Positions 45,186 to 57,248 of a DNA stretch of 64,000 nt are shown here, in pieces; the stretch's first letter is position 1, and the number at the start of each line of letters is the position of its first letter. The DNA is from Coriolopsis trogii. Taxonomy: Eukaryota > Basidiomycota > Agaricomycetes > Polyporales > Polyporaceae. The translations under genes and the position numbers were made by a program. The stretch spans positions 1,798,001 through 1,862,000 of the forward strand of contig JAHYIO010000003.1 in NCBI GenBank assembly GCA_020543525.1. The letters are read 5' to 3'. The notes under the pieces are model-generated. The model was given only the letters and a program-made list of their open reading frames with translations. It made no database searches and was not told where the DNA came from.

Positions 45186-47841
45186 CTAGAACCCGAACCC
45201 AAATCCAAACCCGAAATCGAAAGCCTCGAAATCGTGCATGAAGTCGTCGTCATCCGAATCATAGTCATCATCCAGATCGGAGTCGAAATCGAATGGAAAG
45301 GCGGCGTTGAAGGTGGGTCCTAAGTCGACCTTGACTTTGCCGTCCTTATAGCGATGGAGGTGTACCGAAGGCTTCCTCGGTTCTGCATCGTAATGGATAT
45401 AGGAGTGGTCGTCGATGGTGTCGTCTGCCCCTTCGATCTCATGCCTGGAAGACGCGTGTGAGTGAATTGCGCTCTCAAAGCGTTAATATACTGCGCAGAT
45501 ATGACCGACTGACTTCACCGTTAAATGCCTGAGCATGCCGTGCTTCCGGGCTATGTATGGACAATAGGCACAACCGCGCAAGGCCCTTCCCCACCCGATC
45601 TTGGCTTGAATGTCGTCGGCGCATTTAGCAATCGCCTTTTCCTCCTCTTTTGAGAAGCGCTCCCAGATGTGCGTGTCCGACTTGCGGACCCATGTGTTCT
45701 TCAACAGCGAATGATCCAGCTATGGAACATGCGCAACAGCTCGGTAAAAATAGAATAGGGCATACGAAGGAGGGACGTACAGCTGTCCACGGATTATACG
45801 CATTGATCGATAAGTAGTGGACCACTTTCTTCTTCTCCAAGAAGGAGATGTCAACTCCTGGAGAGCAACTGATGCAGGTCAGCCACGCTTGACTGCCATC
45901 CACTTGCTGGCGAGTGGTCCGTTCAGGATCAAGGCCGCAGGCCTTCAGGATGAGCGGGAACTCCCTAAGTGCGTTCGCAGACAGCTCTAGGGTCATGGAG
46001 CTCCAAGGGGATCTGCAAGTACGCGGAGCGAGATGCGTCTGAGCGGCTTCCACGAAGACAGGGTCATTGTGCCTGATGAAACTCCGCGCGCAGACATGCG
46101 CGACGACCTCGGGATACTGCATGTTCTCGCGACGACAGAAGTTGCACTCGAAGATGGCGCACGCGAGGGCCAAGGGATCGACATTTGGAGGGACGTCGAT
46201 CCCCTTGCGCACTATGGCAGAGAGCTCGGCTTTCCGCTCTTCACGCCAATGGGGAATAGCGGCGTCGAATCTGGCACGCATCTCCTCTTCGTCCTCGAGG
46301 ACGCTTAGGTCGGCCCCGGCCTCAACGTCCAAGATGACGCGGAACTCATCCATGACGGCCAGATCCATGACGTGCGGGTTGATATCGGTTTCTCGGTCTC
46401 TTTTGACCGTCGGCGGACGATACTTGTTGTAAGCGGCTTCGAACGCTGCGAAGTGGCTCTGCAGCTCGGTTTTTCGCTGAGACCTCAAGCGACGGGCCTT
46501 GATGCGCTCCATGAACTCGTTTACGGCGGGCTGAATCTTCTGCCAGCCTAGTGCCAATGGTCAGAAATGGCCCTCAAGACTGTCCTAGAGGGCGTACCTC
46601 GTTCGGTGAGAGGCTCGGCCTTGCTAGCGAATTTCTCCCATTCGAGCAGCCTGAAGTCGTGATCTAGCATATAATTGAGTTCCTCCTCCCAGTCTCCCTC
46701 GCGGAGACGGTCTTTGATTCTGATCCCGGAGCCATCAACACGCTATCGAGGCCCAAGACTAGGATCTCCTTACGCTGCAACGCGGTCCTTGCGGATTTGG
46801 TCAAGTTCCGCCGATCTCACAGATTTCGCAGTTTCTTTCCAGATTGTATACTCGTGCACAGCCTGCGGAACCGTATGGTGAGAAAATGGCATGGAACGAC
46901 ATAGTTTCCCAGGCTGACCTCGCGAACCTCTGCCATCTTTGCCGTGTATTCCGCAAGCAATTCTTTCTTCGCTTCGTCAGTCTCGAGCGAGTTCCAACGA
47001 GTGCGGAACTTGTCAACGTCGGGTTTGTGCCATAGACGACGTCTGCTATCTCACACCAACGTGGTCAGTAGCGGACGGGCAGAGAGGCTCTCGAAAGGAC
47101 TGCACGCACGCATTACTGGACTCGGTGCTGGAGGGTAGAAAGTATTGGAACTCAGGGTCCAATGTGTAGACCTCCTTAAAGAGCGGGATCATCTCTCGCA
47201 TATCTACGAACCTGAGGATGCTCCACGCTCATGAGAGATGTGCGTGCAATGCGTGAGGACCACTCACATCTGCTGCCTGCACGCAGGACAATACCGCGCG
47301 CGGAGCTCGAAATATACAGCCTGAACGTTTTTCTTCAAGCAATTCTACGACAACAAAGATTAAAAGACAATGCTCGCGCCTGCGAAGGGTTGCGGCCGCG
47401 TACTCACATGACAATGCGAGAAGAATAGGAGATTGACGTACTCCGGTTCGCTCATGTATGACGGACACTGCGGCAGACCCTCGACGCGGTCCAGAGACTG
47501 CTTCCATAGCGGCCTGGCGGTGCGGGTCATGAGGAAGGCGCGGAAGGGTTTGCTGGTGCGCGCGAGATTCAGGAGATCGCGAGGGTGCATATGACCGAAT
47601 ATCTAGAGGTACAGCCAAAGCCAGTTGAGGACAAAGTACCGGTAGCATATTTCCCAGTGCGCACCTCCATGAGAATGTCCAGTGGCATATTCGGCATATC
47701 TTTCAGCCCTCCTCTACGGCCGCGAAGGGTACGACGGGTGGTGGTGCTAGTCCCAGAGGGCCCTGCGACCTGAGCAGCGGACTCTGTCGCATCGCGGTCC
47801 GCTGGGGATGCAGCTTTCTTCGTTTTCTTGCGGGGTGGCAT
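45186..47841 (-). CDS. F-box protein with zinc-binding motifs
   Basis: Likely substrate adaptor of an SCF ubiquitin ligase. The start at 47841 gives MPPRKKTKKAASPADRDATE. The F-box is MPNMPLDILMEIFGHMHPRD with LLNLARTSKPFRAFLM, joined across an intron. It is followed by RPLWKQSLDRVEGLPQCPSY, typical of expanded basidiomycete F-box families. A four-Cys motif follows (HCHNCL ... RYCPACRQQ). The middle is helical and charged. Near the end CAYCPYIARKHGMLRHL plus TVKH forms a C2H2-like finger completed across the last splice site. The tail is very acidic and closes in FGFGFGF. About ten introns. The substrate is unknown. Several small exons between 46560 and 47270 are approximate. Confidence 0.78.
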
Positions 47842-48328
47842 GACGGACGAAGGGGACGGGTGAGAGTGGAGAAGCAAGAGGAGTGGTGTTGCCGAGGTCC
47901 CATTGTGCTGCGTCGTGCACACCCGCGAATCAGAGGCCGAGCCCGGGCAATTACTGAGCGCTGAGCCCTGTGTTCAACGCGTTGAGTCACAATCTGTCAC
48001 GCGTTTGTCACTGCCATGCGCCTCAGGCTGCTGCGCAGTCTGAGTGCGCACCTTCGCATAATATGCAATGGGCCATCGAGCGTGATCGTAGACCAAAACG
48101 AGGCGGTCACACAGCCCATACGTGGCTATTGCTTTCAGGCGTGGAAATATGATACAAGTATGACGCTCTGATCATAGTCACAATTTACAGATACACCAAT
48201 TATAAAGCCCTTTGCGCTGTTTCGTGCCTGGGTAGTAAGCCTCTGTTCCCTCCGCGAGTCCTTAACACGATAGTCAATTGATGGTCAATGTTCTGTACAC
48301 TGTGGTAGACTCGGGCTCACCTATGTTA
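47842..48328. other. Intergenic region, F-box promoter side
   Basis: These 487 bp lie between two minus-strand genes and hold the F-box gene promoter and the 3' region of the OTU gene. No TATA box, RNA or repeat was recognised. Confidence 0.4.
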
Positions 48329-49372
48329 TCAAGTCAATGCCTTTTTGATACTGTTCAGGAGAGACTTTGGCCTCAGCGAGTTGTAATGCTGCCGTGTCAC
48401 ATGTTAGTCGGAGGACACATCCATGTCGGTAGGTCTCACCTCTCCAAGGCCATACATCCGTCGGTGATAACTGATATATACCACCTGCTTGTCCCCCGGC
48501 GACGACTTGCTGCCGTCAGGCTCGTGAACAACCACGGGGGGCTGTCCCCCCTGAACCACATGTATCGGGACATTGAAAGCTCGGCTGAGCGCGAGGATTT
48601 CCGGCTCACCGCCCCAGACGGCAGTGTCGCGCATCGTCGTACAATACCTCTCAAATTGCGCACGATTCATCAGACCGGGATCTGTCGCACCCGCCGCGTC
48701 TTCCCCAGTATCCGAGGGAAGGAACGGAAGGAAATCGTCCGGGTGAGAAAAGATGTATTTCGCTGCAGCTTCTCGGCAAGTTTTGTACGTCGCTTGCGCA
48801 GAAGGTAGGATTCCGAGCAGCTCAAGTTGATCTGCGACGGCCGAGAATAGACAGTGACCATCTGGTGAGATCTGGGTCACCCTGGTAAGAGGGAGAGGGA
48901 CGAAGTGGTATTTTGAGAGACCGGAGCGTACCTCGTGTAGAGTGAGACCCAGATCCTCGCATGTTTTCTTGATACTCTCCTCCTCCTCCTTCGCCTCGCG
49001 TACAAGGCGTGCGTCCGCCTCGACGTCAGTGGGTGCATAGCTCTCTGCGAGTGCTGCCGCTTTCTTGGCCTATGGGAAGGAGAGACATCGGTCGGATGGC
49101 TGGACGTCTGAGGCATAGACGAAGCTTACTTGTCGCGCTTTGTATCTAGCTTTTGGGTCCTTTTTCGGCCCGCTGTCCATGCTTTCCGCCACCTGGTCGA
49201 TCTGCATTTCCTTCAACACCGTTGCGGACTCTTCTCGAACGCCCTCGTCCCTTGAGTCAAGCTGGGCTAGCAAGTCGTCCATCAGGTCGTCATCATTCAA
49301 GAACTCTTCAGCAGGCGGAGATGCCGCAGGTGGAGAGAGCATCTTCTTCAACTTGTTCCTCTTCGACCCCAT
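48329..49372 (-). CDS. OTU2: OTU-domain cysteine protease (OTU2/OTUD6-like)
   Basis: A deubiquitinase of the Otu2/OTUD6 group, linked in yeast and animals to ribosome-associated ubiquitin. The start at 49372 gives MGSKRNKLKKML, followed by an acidic and coiled N-terminal region (KKDPKARYKARQAKKAAALA). The OTU domain holds the catalytic Asp and Cys in QISPDGHCLFSAVADQL. It continues with CREAAAKYIFSHPDDFLPFL, AVWGGEPEILALSRAFNVPI and KQVVYISYHRRMYGLGE. The catalytic His is in HYNSL of the last small exon, which ends KSLLNSIKKALT. About 300 residues in four exons. The complete triad suggests an active enzyme. Divergent from the aldo-keto reductase. Confidence 0.88.
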
Positions 49373-49869
49373 TATTCGCAGATTGTTGACTTCACTGCCC
49401 GGATTCAGTGGGTATTGATCTCGCGAATGCGAATGCGTATGGCGACCTGTGGGATAGCGGCAGGGGGTATTGGGAGGTGCACAGCAAGCAAGTCTGTCCA
49501 AGGGTATATGGGGCGAGTGGTGTATGAGGTCTGTGGCAAATGCCAGACTTTGGCAGATCGGGGCATCGTAGGAAACGGATCTTCGATAAGCCCTAACCCT
49601 TGTAATGACGCCACGGACCGGAAAGCGGCCCGAAAGACTGGTATACCCACATCAGATTTAGACTCAATGATCTGATCCATTCGCAGTTCACGAAGCTGGC
49701 CACCTCGACATTTGTTCAATGTCGTCGCTCTCACACCATCATTTCTCACCCTCAGGCCCTGGCAATCCACCACTAGGAGCTTATCGATAACAGCTAGCCC
49801 TCAGTGCACTCTCTTTCGAACCTACTCCTCCACTTGTGCTGCTGCGCTCGCCTAACCTTCATTGGCACC
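49373..49869. promoter_or_regulatory. Divergent promoter, OTU2 / aldo-keto reductase
   Basis: A 497-bp region between outward-facing starts. No TATA box was identified. Plus-strand open sequence at 49415-49675 has no domain. Confidence 0.4.
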
Positions 49870-51302
<1,433 letters not shown>

Positions 51303-51977
51303 TGACGCATCGAAGGGAAGATGAGACGAGGAGCAAGGTCGTAGGACTATGATTGGTGGGTGTCTTGGGACCGGGCCAGGCCCTGAGTGCATCCGCGAGA
51401 CTGACCCCGCGTTTCTCCAAGGAAGAGAGTACAGGATGGTCAAACGATGGCCGCCGTGCGCTTTTGTCGGTTGATAGGTCTGAATATGAAGATATTCCTA
51501 CTGCACAGCCAGCCGGCAGCGTTCAGGCAGTGTTTCGCTTGAGCCTACTCGGAGACGTCGTGATCAGCACCTATTCGTACTCCACGAAGAGGGAACACAT
51601 CGTGGCATGGCACGTGCCGTGCGAGCGCGGTGAGCTTCCGCACCTGGAGGCATGACGTCATAGAATCGCAAGCTGTTCTTCATTGCATTCACCGCTGGCC
51701 ATGGACGCCTTGGGCCAATCTGTGCCCGAATCGCCACGCCGCAGACTCACGGTGGGGCAGCGGGCCAAACCAACTCCTTCCAGACACTTCAACTGCCTCT
51801 CTCGTTCTGCCCAATGACCGACTCGTGACGCCATGCATGACCCTACAGTCTGAGCGGAAGCCCTTATAATGTTCGAGCAGCGCGACTCATCGTCCTCACC
51901 ATTCCCATCTCGAGTTCTCAAGCTTCACTTAGCCTCACGATCTTCACGTCCGCTCACGACCAAGAACATTCGCGACA
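51303..51977 (+). promoter_or_regulatory. Upstream region of the opsin-like gene
   Basis: These 675 bp follow the aldo-keto reductase and precede the opsin-like ATG. A TATA-like TTATAAT lies at 51864-51870, about 110 bp before the ATG. A CCAAT-type GGCCAAT is near 51714. No frame is protein-like. Confidence 0.4.
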
Positions 51978-53102
51978 ATGGCTGGAAGTTCCCTCGACGT
52001 AAACCCTCCAAATGCTAACCGGCACATCTCTGCTGGGGGCTCGGATTGGTTATGGGCAGTCACCGCCATCATGGCATTGAGTGATCTTATCATGATCTTC
52101 TGGTCGTTCCGCGTACGTTGTCTATGTACCCTTGCACCCATGCATCGTGTCTAATCCATGGTGCCTTACAGAGACCCCGAGGAACTCGTTTGTTCCACCA
52201 AATCGCCGTCATCGTCCTTACCACCGCAACAATAGCGTACTTCACCATGGCCTCAGACCTTGGCGCAACACCCATCCAGGCACAGTTCGCTCGCGGAGGA
52301 GCTGGCACTCGTCAAATATGGGTACGCAGACGCCTTTGCACGCATGGATTCTGTCGCTTACATGTTCGCCCCCCAGTATGTCCGCTACATCCAATGGTTC
52401 ATAACCTTGCCGCTCCTTCTACTCGAGCTGCTCCTCGCCACCGGCCTCTCGCTCTCCGACATCTTCACGACGCTCTTCATGTCATGGGTGTTTGTCGTTT
52501 CCGGTCTTGTCGGCGCACTCGTCGCCACCCGATACAAGTGGGGCTACTTCGTGATCGGCCTGATGGCCCTCGTCTATATCTGGTTCGTGACGACGGCTCC
52601 GTCCCTTCTTCGCACCGCACTGCCACTAACCACACCTTTCGTATCTAGGTACGTCCTCCTCGGCCACGGCCCACGCTCGACCTTCGCCGCCGGAGGTGTT
52701 GTGCGCAGCGGCTACGTCCGTAGCGCCGGCTACCTCTCCTTCCTCCTCCTCCTCTACCCCATCGCCTGGGGTATTTCCGAGGGCGGGAACGTGATCTCCC
52801 CCAACGGCGAGATGATCTGGTACGGCATCCTCGACATCCTCGCTGGCCCCGTCTTCCTCTTCCTCTTTCTCTGGAGCCTCCGCTCCGTTGACTATGGCGC
52901 CTTTGGCCTCCTGTCCACCAAGCACTCGGACGGCGCGTACGGTAACGGTGCTGGGAACGGTGCTGGTTACGGAAAGAACGGCTATGGGGCAGGTAATGGT
53001 GCCAACATGACCCATGCCCCCGGTACCGGTGCCGGTATTGCGCCAGGGACGAACACCGCTGGCACGAACGGTGTCGGACCCACCGGTGCCGGCCGTGTCT
53101 AG
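51978..53102 (+). CDS. Opsin-like seven-helix protein lacking the retinal lysine (YRO2/MRH1/HSP30-like)
   Basis: A seven-helix membrane protein of the bacteriorhodopsin fold, about 312 residues in four exons. Helices are clear: WLWAVTAIMALSDLIMIFWS, IAVIVLTTATIAYFTMA, YVRYIQWFITLPLLLLELLL, TTLFMSWVFVVSGLVGALV, YFVIGLMALVYIWYVLLGH, LSFLLLLYPIAWGISEG and WYGILDILAGPVFLFLFLW. In helix 7 the Schiff-base lysine of rhodopsins is Gly (DILAGPVF). In helix 3 the proton-acceptor Asp is Gln and the donor position is Glu. It therefore belongs to the opsin-related proteins that do not bind retinal; yeast relatives respond to heat and acid stress. The C-tail is Gly/Asn-rich with GNGAGYG-like repeats. The ATG at 51978 is the first in frame. 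Confidence 0.88.
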
Positions 53103-53941
53103 AGTGGACGAAATGGGTAGTCCGTGTTCCCGATATTGAAAGTGCTGAACGTTTTCGAACGATGACCATACACTATGCTTCGATATCCCCTTCCCTGTCC
53201 TCATCGCTTTTGTGTAATCTTCCGTGAATCGCGCCCACTTGACGAGACTTGTACTAGTATACCAGCTCTGCATAATGAAATGTATGAATTGACTCCCCTA
53301 TATACGATGGACGGTTTGTAGATTTATTGGATTTACTTAGCGCGCGCACACACCCTCACCTTCGTCGACTTTTCTCATCCCTTCCAAATTATTCTGCTCT
53401 GAAGTGGCTTTTGACCCCTCTGAGTTGAATGTACGACTAGATTTCGCGCCCAAGGAGCGCTAGACGAACTTCAGCCTCAAAAGCATTTGTTCTCCTGCTT
53501 GTCTCCTGCGACCTCTTTAGGGTATGACTAGCCCTCGGAAAGCCCTCGGAAAGCCGTAAAGTCAACTGGAATGCACTAGGGAACGTAGAGATCATCAAAA
53601 ACAGAACTCTTGATATCCTATTTGACTGACATTGGCCGCATGCAGTGTGCTCGGATGTGTGCGCGTGCGCACAAAATGCCCCTCCTACGCCTACTCCTAC
53701 TCGTACACATCGTCAAGTCAAGAACGAAACGACTGATACACACGAATCCAATAACCTATCCACAGCAACGCAAAGTATAGATATACAGTACGATATCGAT
53801 CAGCAAAGCAACGACGACAAAACCAGCGCAAGATATGAGAGAAAACACGACGGGTGCCACAATGACAATATACAGAGCACGAGGCAGACATATCGGATCG
53901 AGAAGCAACTCCCTTCCAATCGAAACTCAATCGAGATGCTA
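53103..53941. other. Convergent intergenic region, opsin-like / Zn2Cys6 factor
   Basis: These 839 bp hold the facing 3' regions. A two-copy repeat of GCCCTCGGAAA lies at about 53531-53552. No gene or RNA was recognised. Confidence 0.45.
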
Positions 53942-56569
53942 TCATGTCACCTCCACCACCCGCAGCACCTCCGAGATGTCACGAACCGACTCATCTGCAC
54001 GACCCGTCGTCCCGTCAATGCGCAGTTCACGAGGAAGAGCAGGGCACACCGAAGCGACTCACCCATGAAGGGAATATCGTACCCGAGCTTCTTTGCGCTG
54101 ACGTCGATCGTTTGCAGCGCAGGCCTCCAGGGGATCTCGTTGTGAACAGGGAGGCTGTTCCCCTTCAAAATGTCCACGAGGATCTTCGCGACCGTGGACC
54201 AGCACACCTACGGGCGAAGAAGGATCAGTCTCGACGCCAAGACGACAGTATAAAAAGGCAACGGGAGAAAAACTAGACGCACCCCGAGCAGGGGGTCGAG
54301 CAGCACAAACTCGTTGTCCTTGAACGTCCGGGTGACGCTGACGACCTGCATGACGACGTCGAGCGCGCGCTGCGCGCTGTCTGCGTGCGAGCGATGGACG
54401 AGCCAGTGCATCTGCGCCTTGCCCGAGAGCGCGACGACGAGGCACATTTTGAGCGCGACCGCGCGCGCGGACTCGCCCCCGAACGAGGCCTTGAGCACCT
54501 CGGACTCGACCGTGGAGGCGTGCATCGTGATCTCCTCGAGCGTCGCCCAGTAATTGTCGAACCACTGCGGACGTGCAGGGTTGAAGGAGAGGGGCGAGTG
54601 GAGCGAGGCGGAGTGCGCGGCGAGGTCTTGCACGCGGAGGTAGAGCAGGAGGCTGCGCGCGCGGAGGTAGTTCACGTTTGACTTGGCGATCAGCGGGAAT
54701 TCAATCTATGATGTGTCGTTAGTAATGGGGACGGGCATGGGTGAAGTGACACGCACGGATAGATTCTTGAGGTCCTCGTCGAACCGCTTGTGCAGACGGG
54801 TTGGCGCGCCAAAGAAGAAAGACGAGCATCGGTCGAGATAGATGAGCTGGGAGAGCACGCTGATGAGCTCCACTTGCTCGTCATTGGGTTCGAGCTGAAG
54901 CAGGTCGACAGGGTTGGAGGGGAAGTTTAGCTGTTTCCGGTGCACGACATCCGCGGCCATGAGCAGCTGGTTTTCCGCGTCTTCCATCTGCTTCTTCAGG
55001 AGGTAGTAGACGGCCAGGATGTAGCGCACCAGAGTTTCCGTCACGGGATCCATGTTCTCCAAGGCGGAAAATATGTGGGGAAGCTGCTCATTCTCGATCG
55101 TGTCGGGGATGAACTCGTGTCGCTGTATCTGCCACATTCGACAGCCGAGGAGGACCGACATGTGTGTGATTGCAGGATGGACGACGGTTCCTGACAGGTC
55201 GCCTACTAAGATAGCTTCCATCTTCTCCTCTGAGAGCATGCAACCGTACTGCCAAGCGTGTTTAAAATATGTCTCGCGGCTGCGAACCACGGTTAGGGAT
55301 GGCGGAACCAAGGTAAATGTCATACAACGCACAATTCTTGAAGGCCCCTGAAAGGGTGCGGACCCGAGAGGCCGTACGGGTCTATAGTGGGTGATGGTAT
55401 CGGTGGTGTCCTCAACCGCTCGTAGAGTATGTTCAGTGCTTGGGGAACGTCGTAGAAGGGATTGTCGTAGAGGGAGGGGTTGTTCAGGTCCGGGATGGTG
55501 GATGTGGAGGCAATGGGTACTTCGGCGGGCGACACTGGCATTGCAGATATAGGTTAGCTGTCTGGGGGGTGGTGACACTTCGCAAGAGTTGAAATAGGGA
55601 AGCATGTAAAGCAGCACGAGGCGGGCGGCACCGATGGTGTGTGGCGAGTGCAGCTGGCTGCACCGATGCCGACGAACTGCTGTCATGGAGGACCATGAAT
55701 GAGTGCCACAATCTCGGTCGGCGGCCTTTCTCGTCATGAGCCCCGGCCGAGCTGATGTACACAAAGGCCGAAGCCGACGATGCACAGTGACGGAGAATGG
55801 GCCTAATTTAGACGGGATCGGACCGAATCCGAAATACGAGTCAGAGGTCGCTCTGGGTCGCATAGATGAAATATACAAGGAGATGAGGGTGATAGTGCAG
55901 GTTATATGCCAGCAGGCCCTGTGAAGGTAACTCGATGCGGAGAAACAATACGCACGGACAGGAAGGCCAACATTATAGTGCGCGACGGTGCTTTCGTACT
56001 GCGCAAGACGTTGCTCCAGAAACTGTGTCTTGAAAAAGAGAGCATCTGTGATAGACCTCTCGACATTCTCATCGTAACGACAATGCCTGTCCTTTCCGGC
56101 GATTTTGCATGTAGAACAGGACGGGCGGAGGGCATCGCATTTCTGGAAGATAGTGAGTAGGGGCTCGTGGAAGGCCAAGGCAGGCGGACCTTCTTCTTTT
56201 TCCTTGTAAGAGGTGGTCAGGGAGAGAAGATGGCAGAGGTGTGCGGGATGGACATACCTGCAGGGAACACATGCGGCACCCTTCTTGAGATACTCGCCCT
56301 TGGGAGTGGATGCAACAGCGGTTGCGGGGGTGTAGGTGCATTCTATGGGTCTGCGTGCCCTAGAACACGGACCACACATGGGCTGGCCGCCATCACAGCG
56401 CTATACGGATATTACTCCAGGTGAATGACAGGACAGAGGGGATCGAGATGTGGGCGGAGGATACACACCACTTTGCGGCCCCTGTTGAGAGGAGGTCAGA
56501 AGCGTGCGAACGCCGCCCGAGCCCTTAGACGGCTCACCTGCACGCAGAACACGTTTGGCCAAGCGGCAT
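53942..56569 (-). CDS. Transcription factor with two tandem Zn2Cys6 clusters
   Basis: A fungal binuclear-zinc regulator. The start at 56569 gives MPLGQTCSACRGRKVRCDGG, and the first cluster runs on through QPMCGPCSRARRPIEC with spacing C-2-C-6-C-6-C-2-C-8-C. About 25 residues later the second cluster reads CVPCRKKKKKCDALRPSC and STCKIAGKDRHC, with identical spacing. Each cluster contains a 13-nt microexon. A dimerisation-type helix (SITDALFFKTQFLEQRLAQY) follows. The body includes LNNPSLYDNPFYDVPQALNI, FRETYFKHAWQYGCMLSEEK and SALENMDPVTETLVRYILAV. C-terminal helical segments (YLRARSLLLYLRVQDLA, LKMCLVVALSGKAQMHWLV) fit the fungal regulatory domain. The gene ends with DESVRDISEVLRVVEVT. Exon borders between 55540 and 55990 are uncertain. 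It is divergent from the GMC oxidoreductase, a possible target. Confidence 0.85.
56190..56202 (-). other. 13-nt microexon in the second Zn2Cys6 cluster
   Basis: Read on the minus strand, GAAAAAGAAGAAG lies between acceptor ACAAG and donor GTCCGC. It supplies the last base of the Arg codon and four Lys between the second and third Cys. Flanking introns are 55 and 47 nt. Confidence 0.8.
56469..56481 (-). other. 13-nt microexon in the first Zn2Cys6 cluster
   Basis: Read on the minus strand, GGGCCGCAAAGTG lies between acceptor CAACAG and donor GTGTGT. It encodes the end of Arg plus Gly-Arg-Lys-Val between the second and third Cys. Flanking introns are 56 and 68 nt. Intron phases (2 and 0) equal those of the second cluster. 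Confidence 0.82.
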
Positions 56570-57248
56570 GGGTGGCAGATGTGAGTGCGACGGGGACGGA
56601 GAGACGGTCGGTGTGTTCAGCCTCAAGCCCCGGATGGGATGGGTATGGGATGGAGAAAGGAGCAGCCGGGGGTGATGAGTGGGCGTAGGGGGACGCGAGT
56701 CGCGAGGTGGACAACCTCAGCCGCGCTAACTCTCTCTTCCCAATCCGTCTCAGCCAGAGTCTGCCGAGCGTTCCAGTGGCACCCGGCGCCTGATCGCGCG
56801 GTCACGTGGGTCGTGTAGAAGCCTGTCTCTCGAACCCTGTCTTTCCTCCTTCTCCTCCTACTCCTCCAACAAGCATTCCCTCTTCCCCACGAGCAGCCAG
56901 CGGTCTTCACTGTGTCCACCACATCTGCACTTCCTCTTACCACCGCTGCGACGCGCGATGCCATCAGGTTCTCTTCAAAATCGGCTGCTGACCTTGAGAA
57001 ACATACTGCACTGGGCCCAGTCCCCAAGTCGCGCGAATCATTCGCACCCAACGCGGAGTAATTCCTCGCCGCTCCGCCGGTCATCCAACTCCTCTTTGCG
57101 GCCGCGAAGCCTCGACTTCGCGACATCGGGTCGTAAGAAGCACTGTCCACTTGACCTCAAGACACCATGCCATTCACCTTCTTTCCCGGCCCATATATCC
57201 TCCCTCTGATGCGCTCATCCCTCCTTGCGCTCTTTGCTTCCGCTCGCG
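56570..57248. promoter_or_regulatory. Divergent promoter, Zn2Cys6 factor / GMC oxidoreductase
   Basis: A 679-bp region between outward-facing starts. A TATA-like CATATATCC (about 57192-57200) lies roughly 52 bp before the GMC ATG. CGG triplets, the half-sites of Zn2Cys6 factors, occur at several places, but the region is GC-rich so this carries little weight. Confidence 0.45.
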
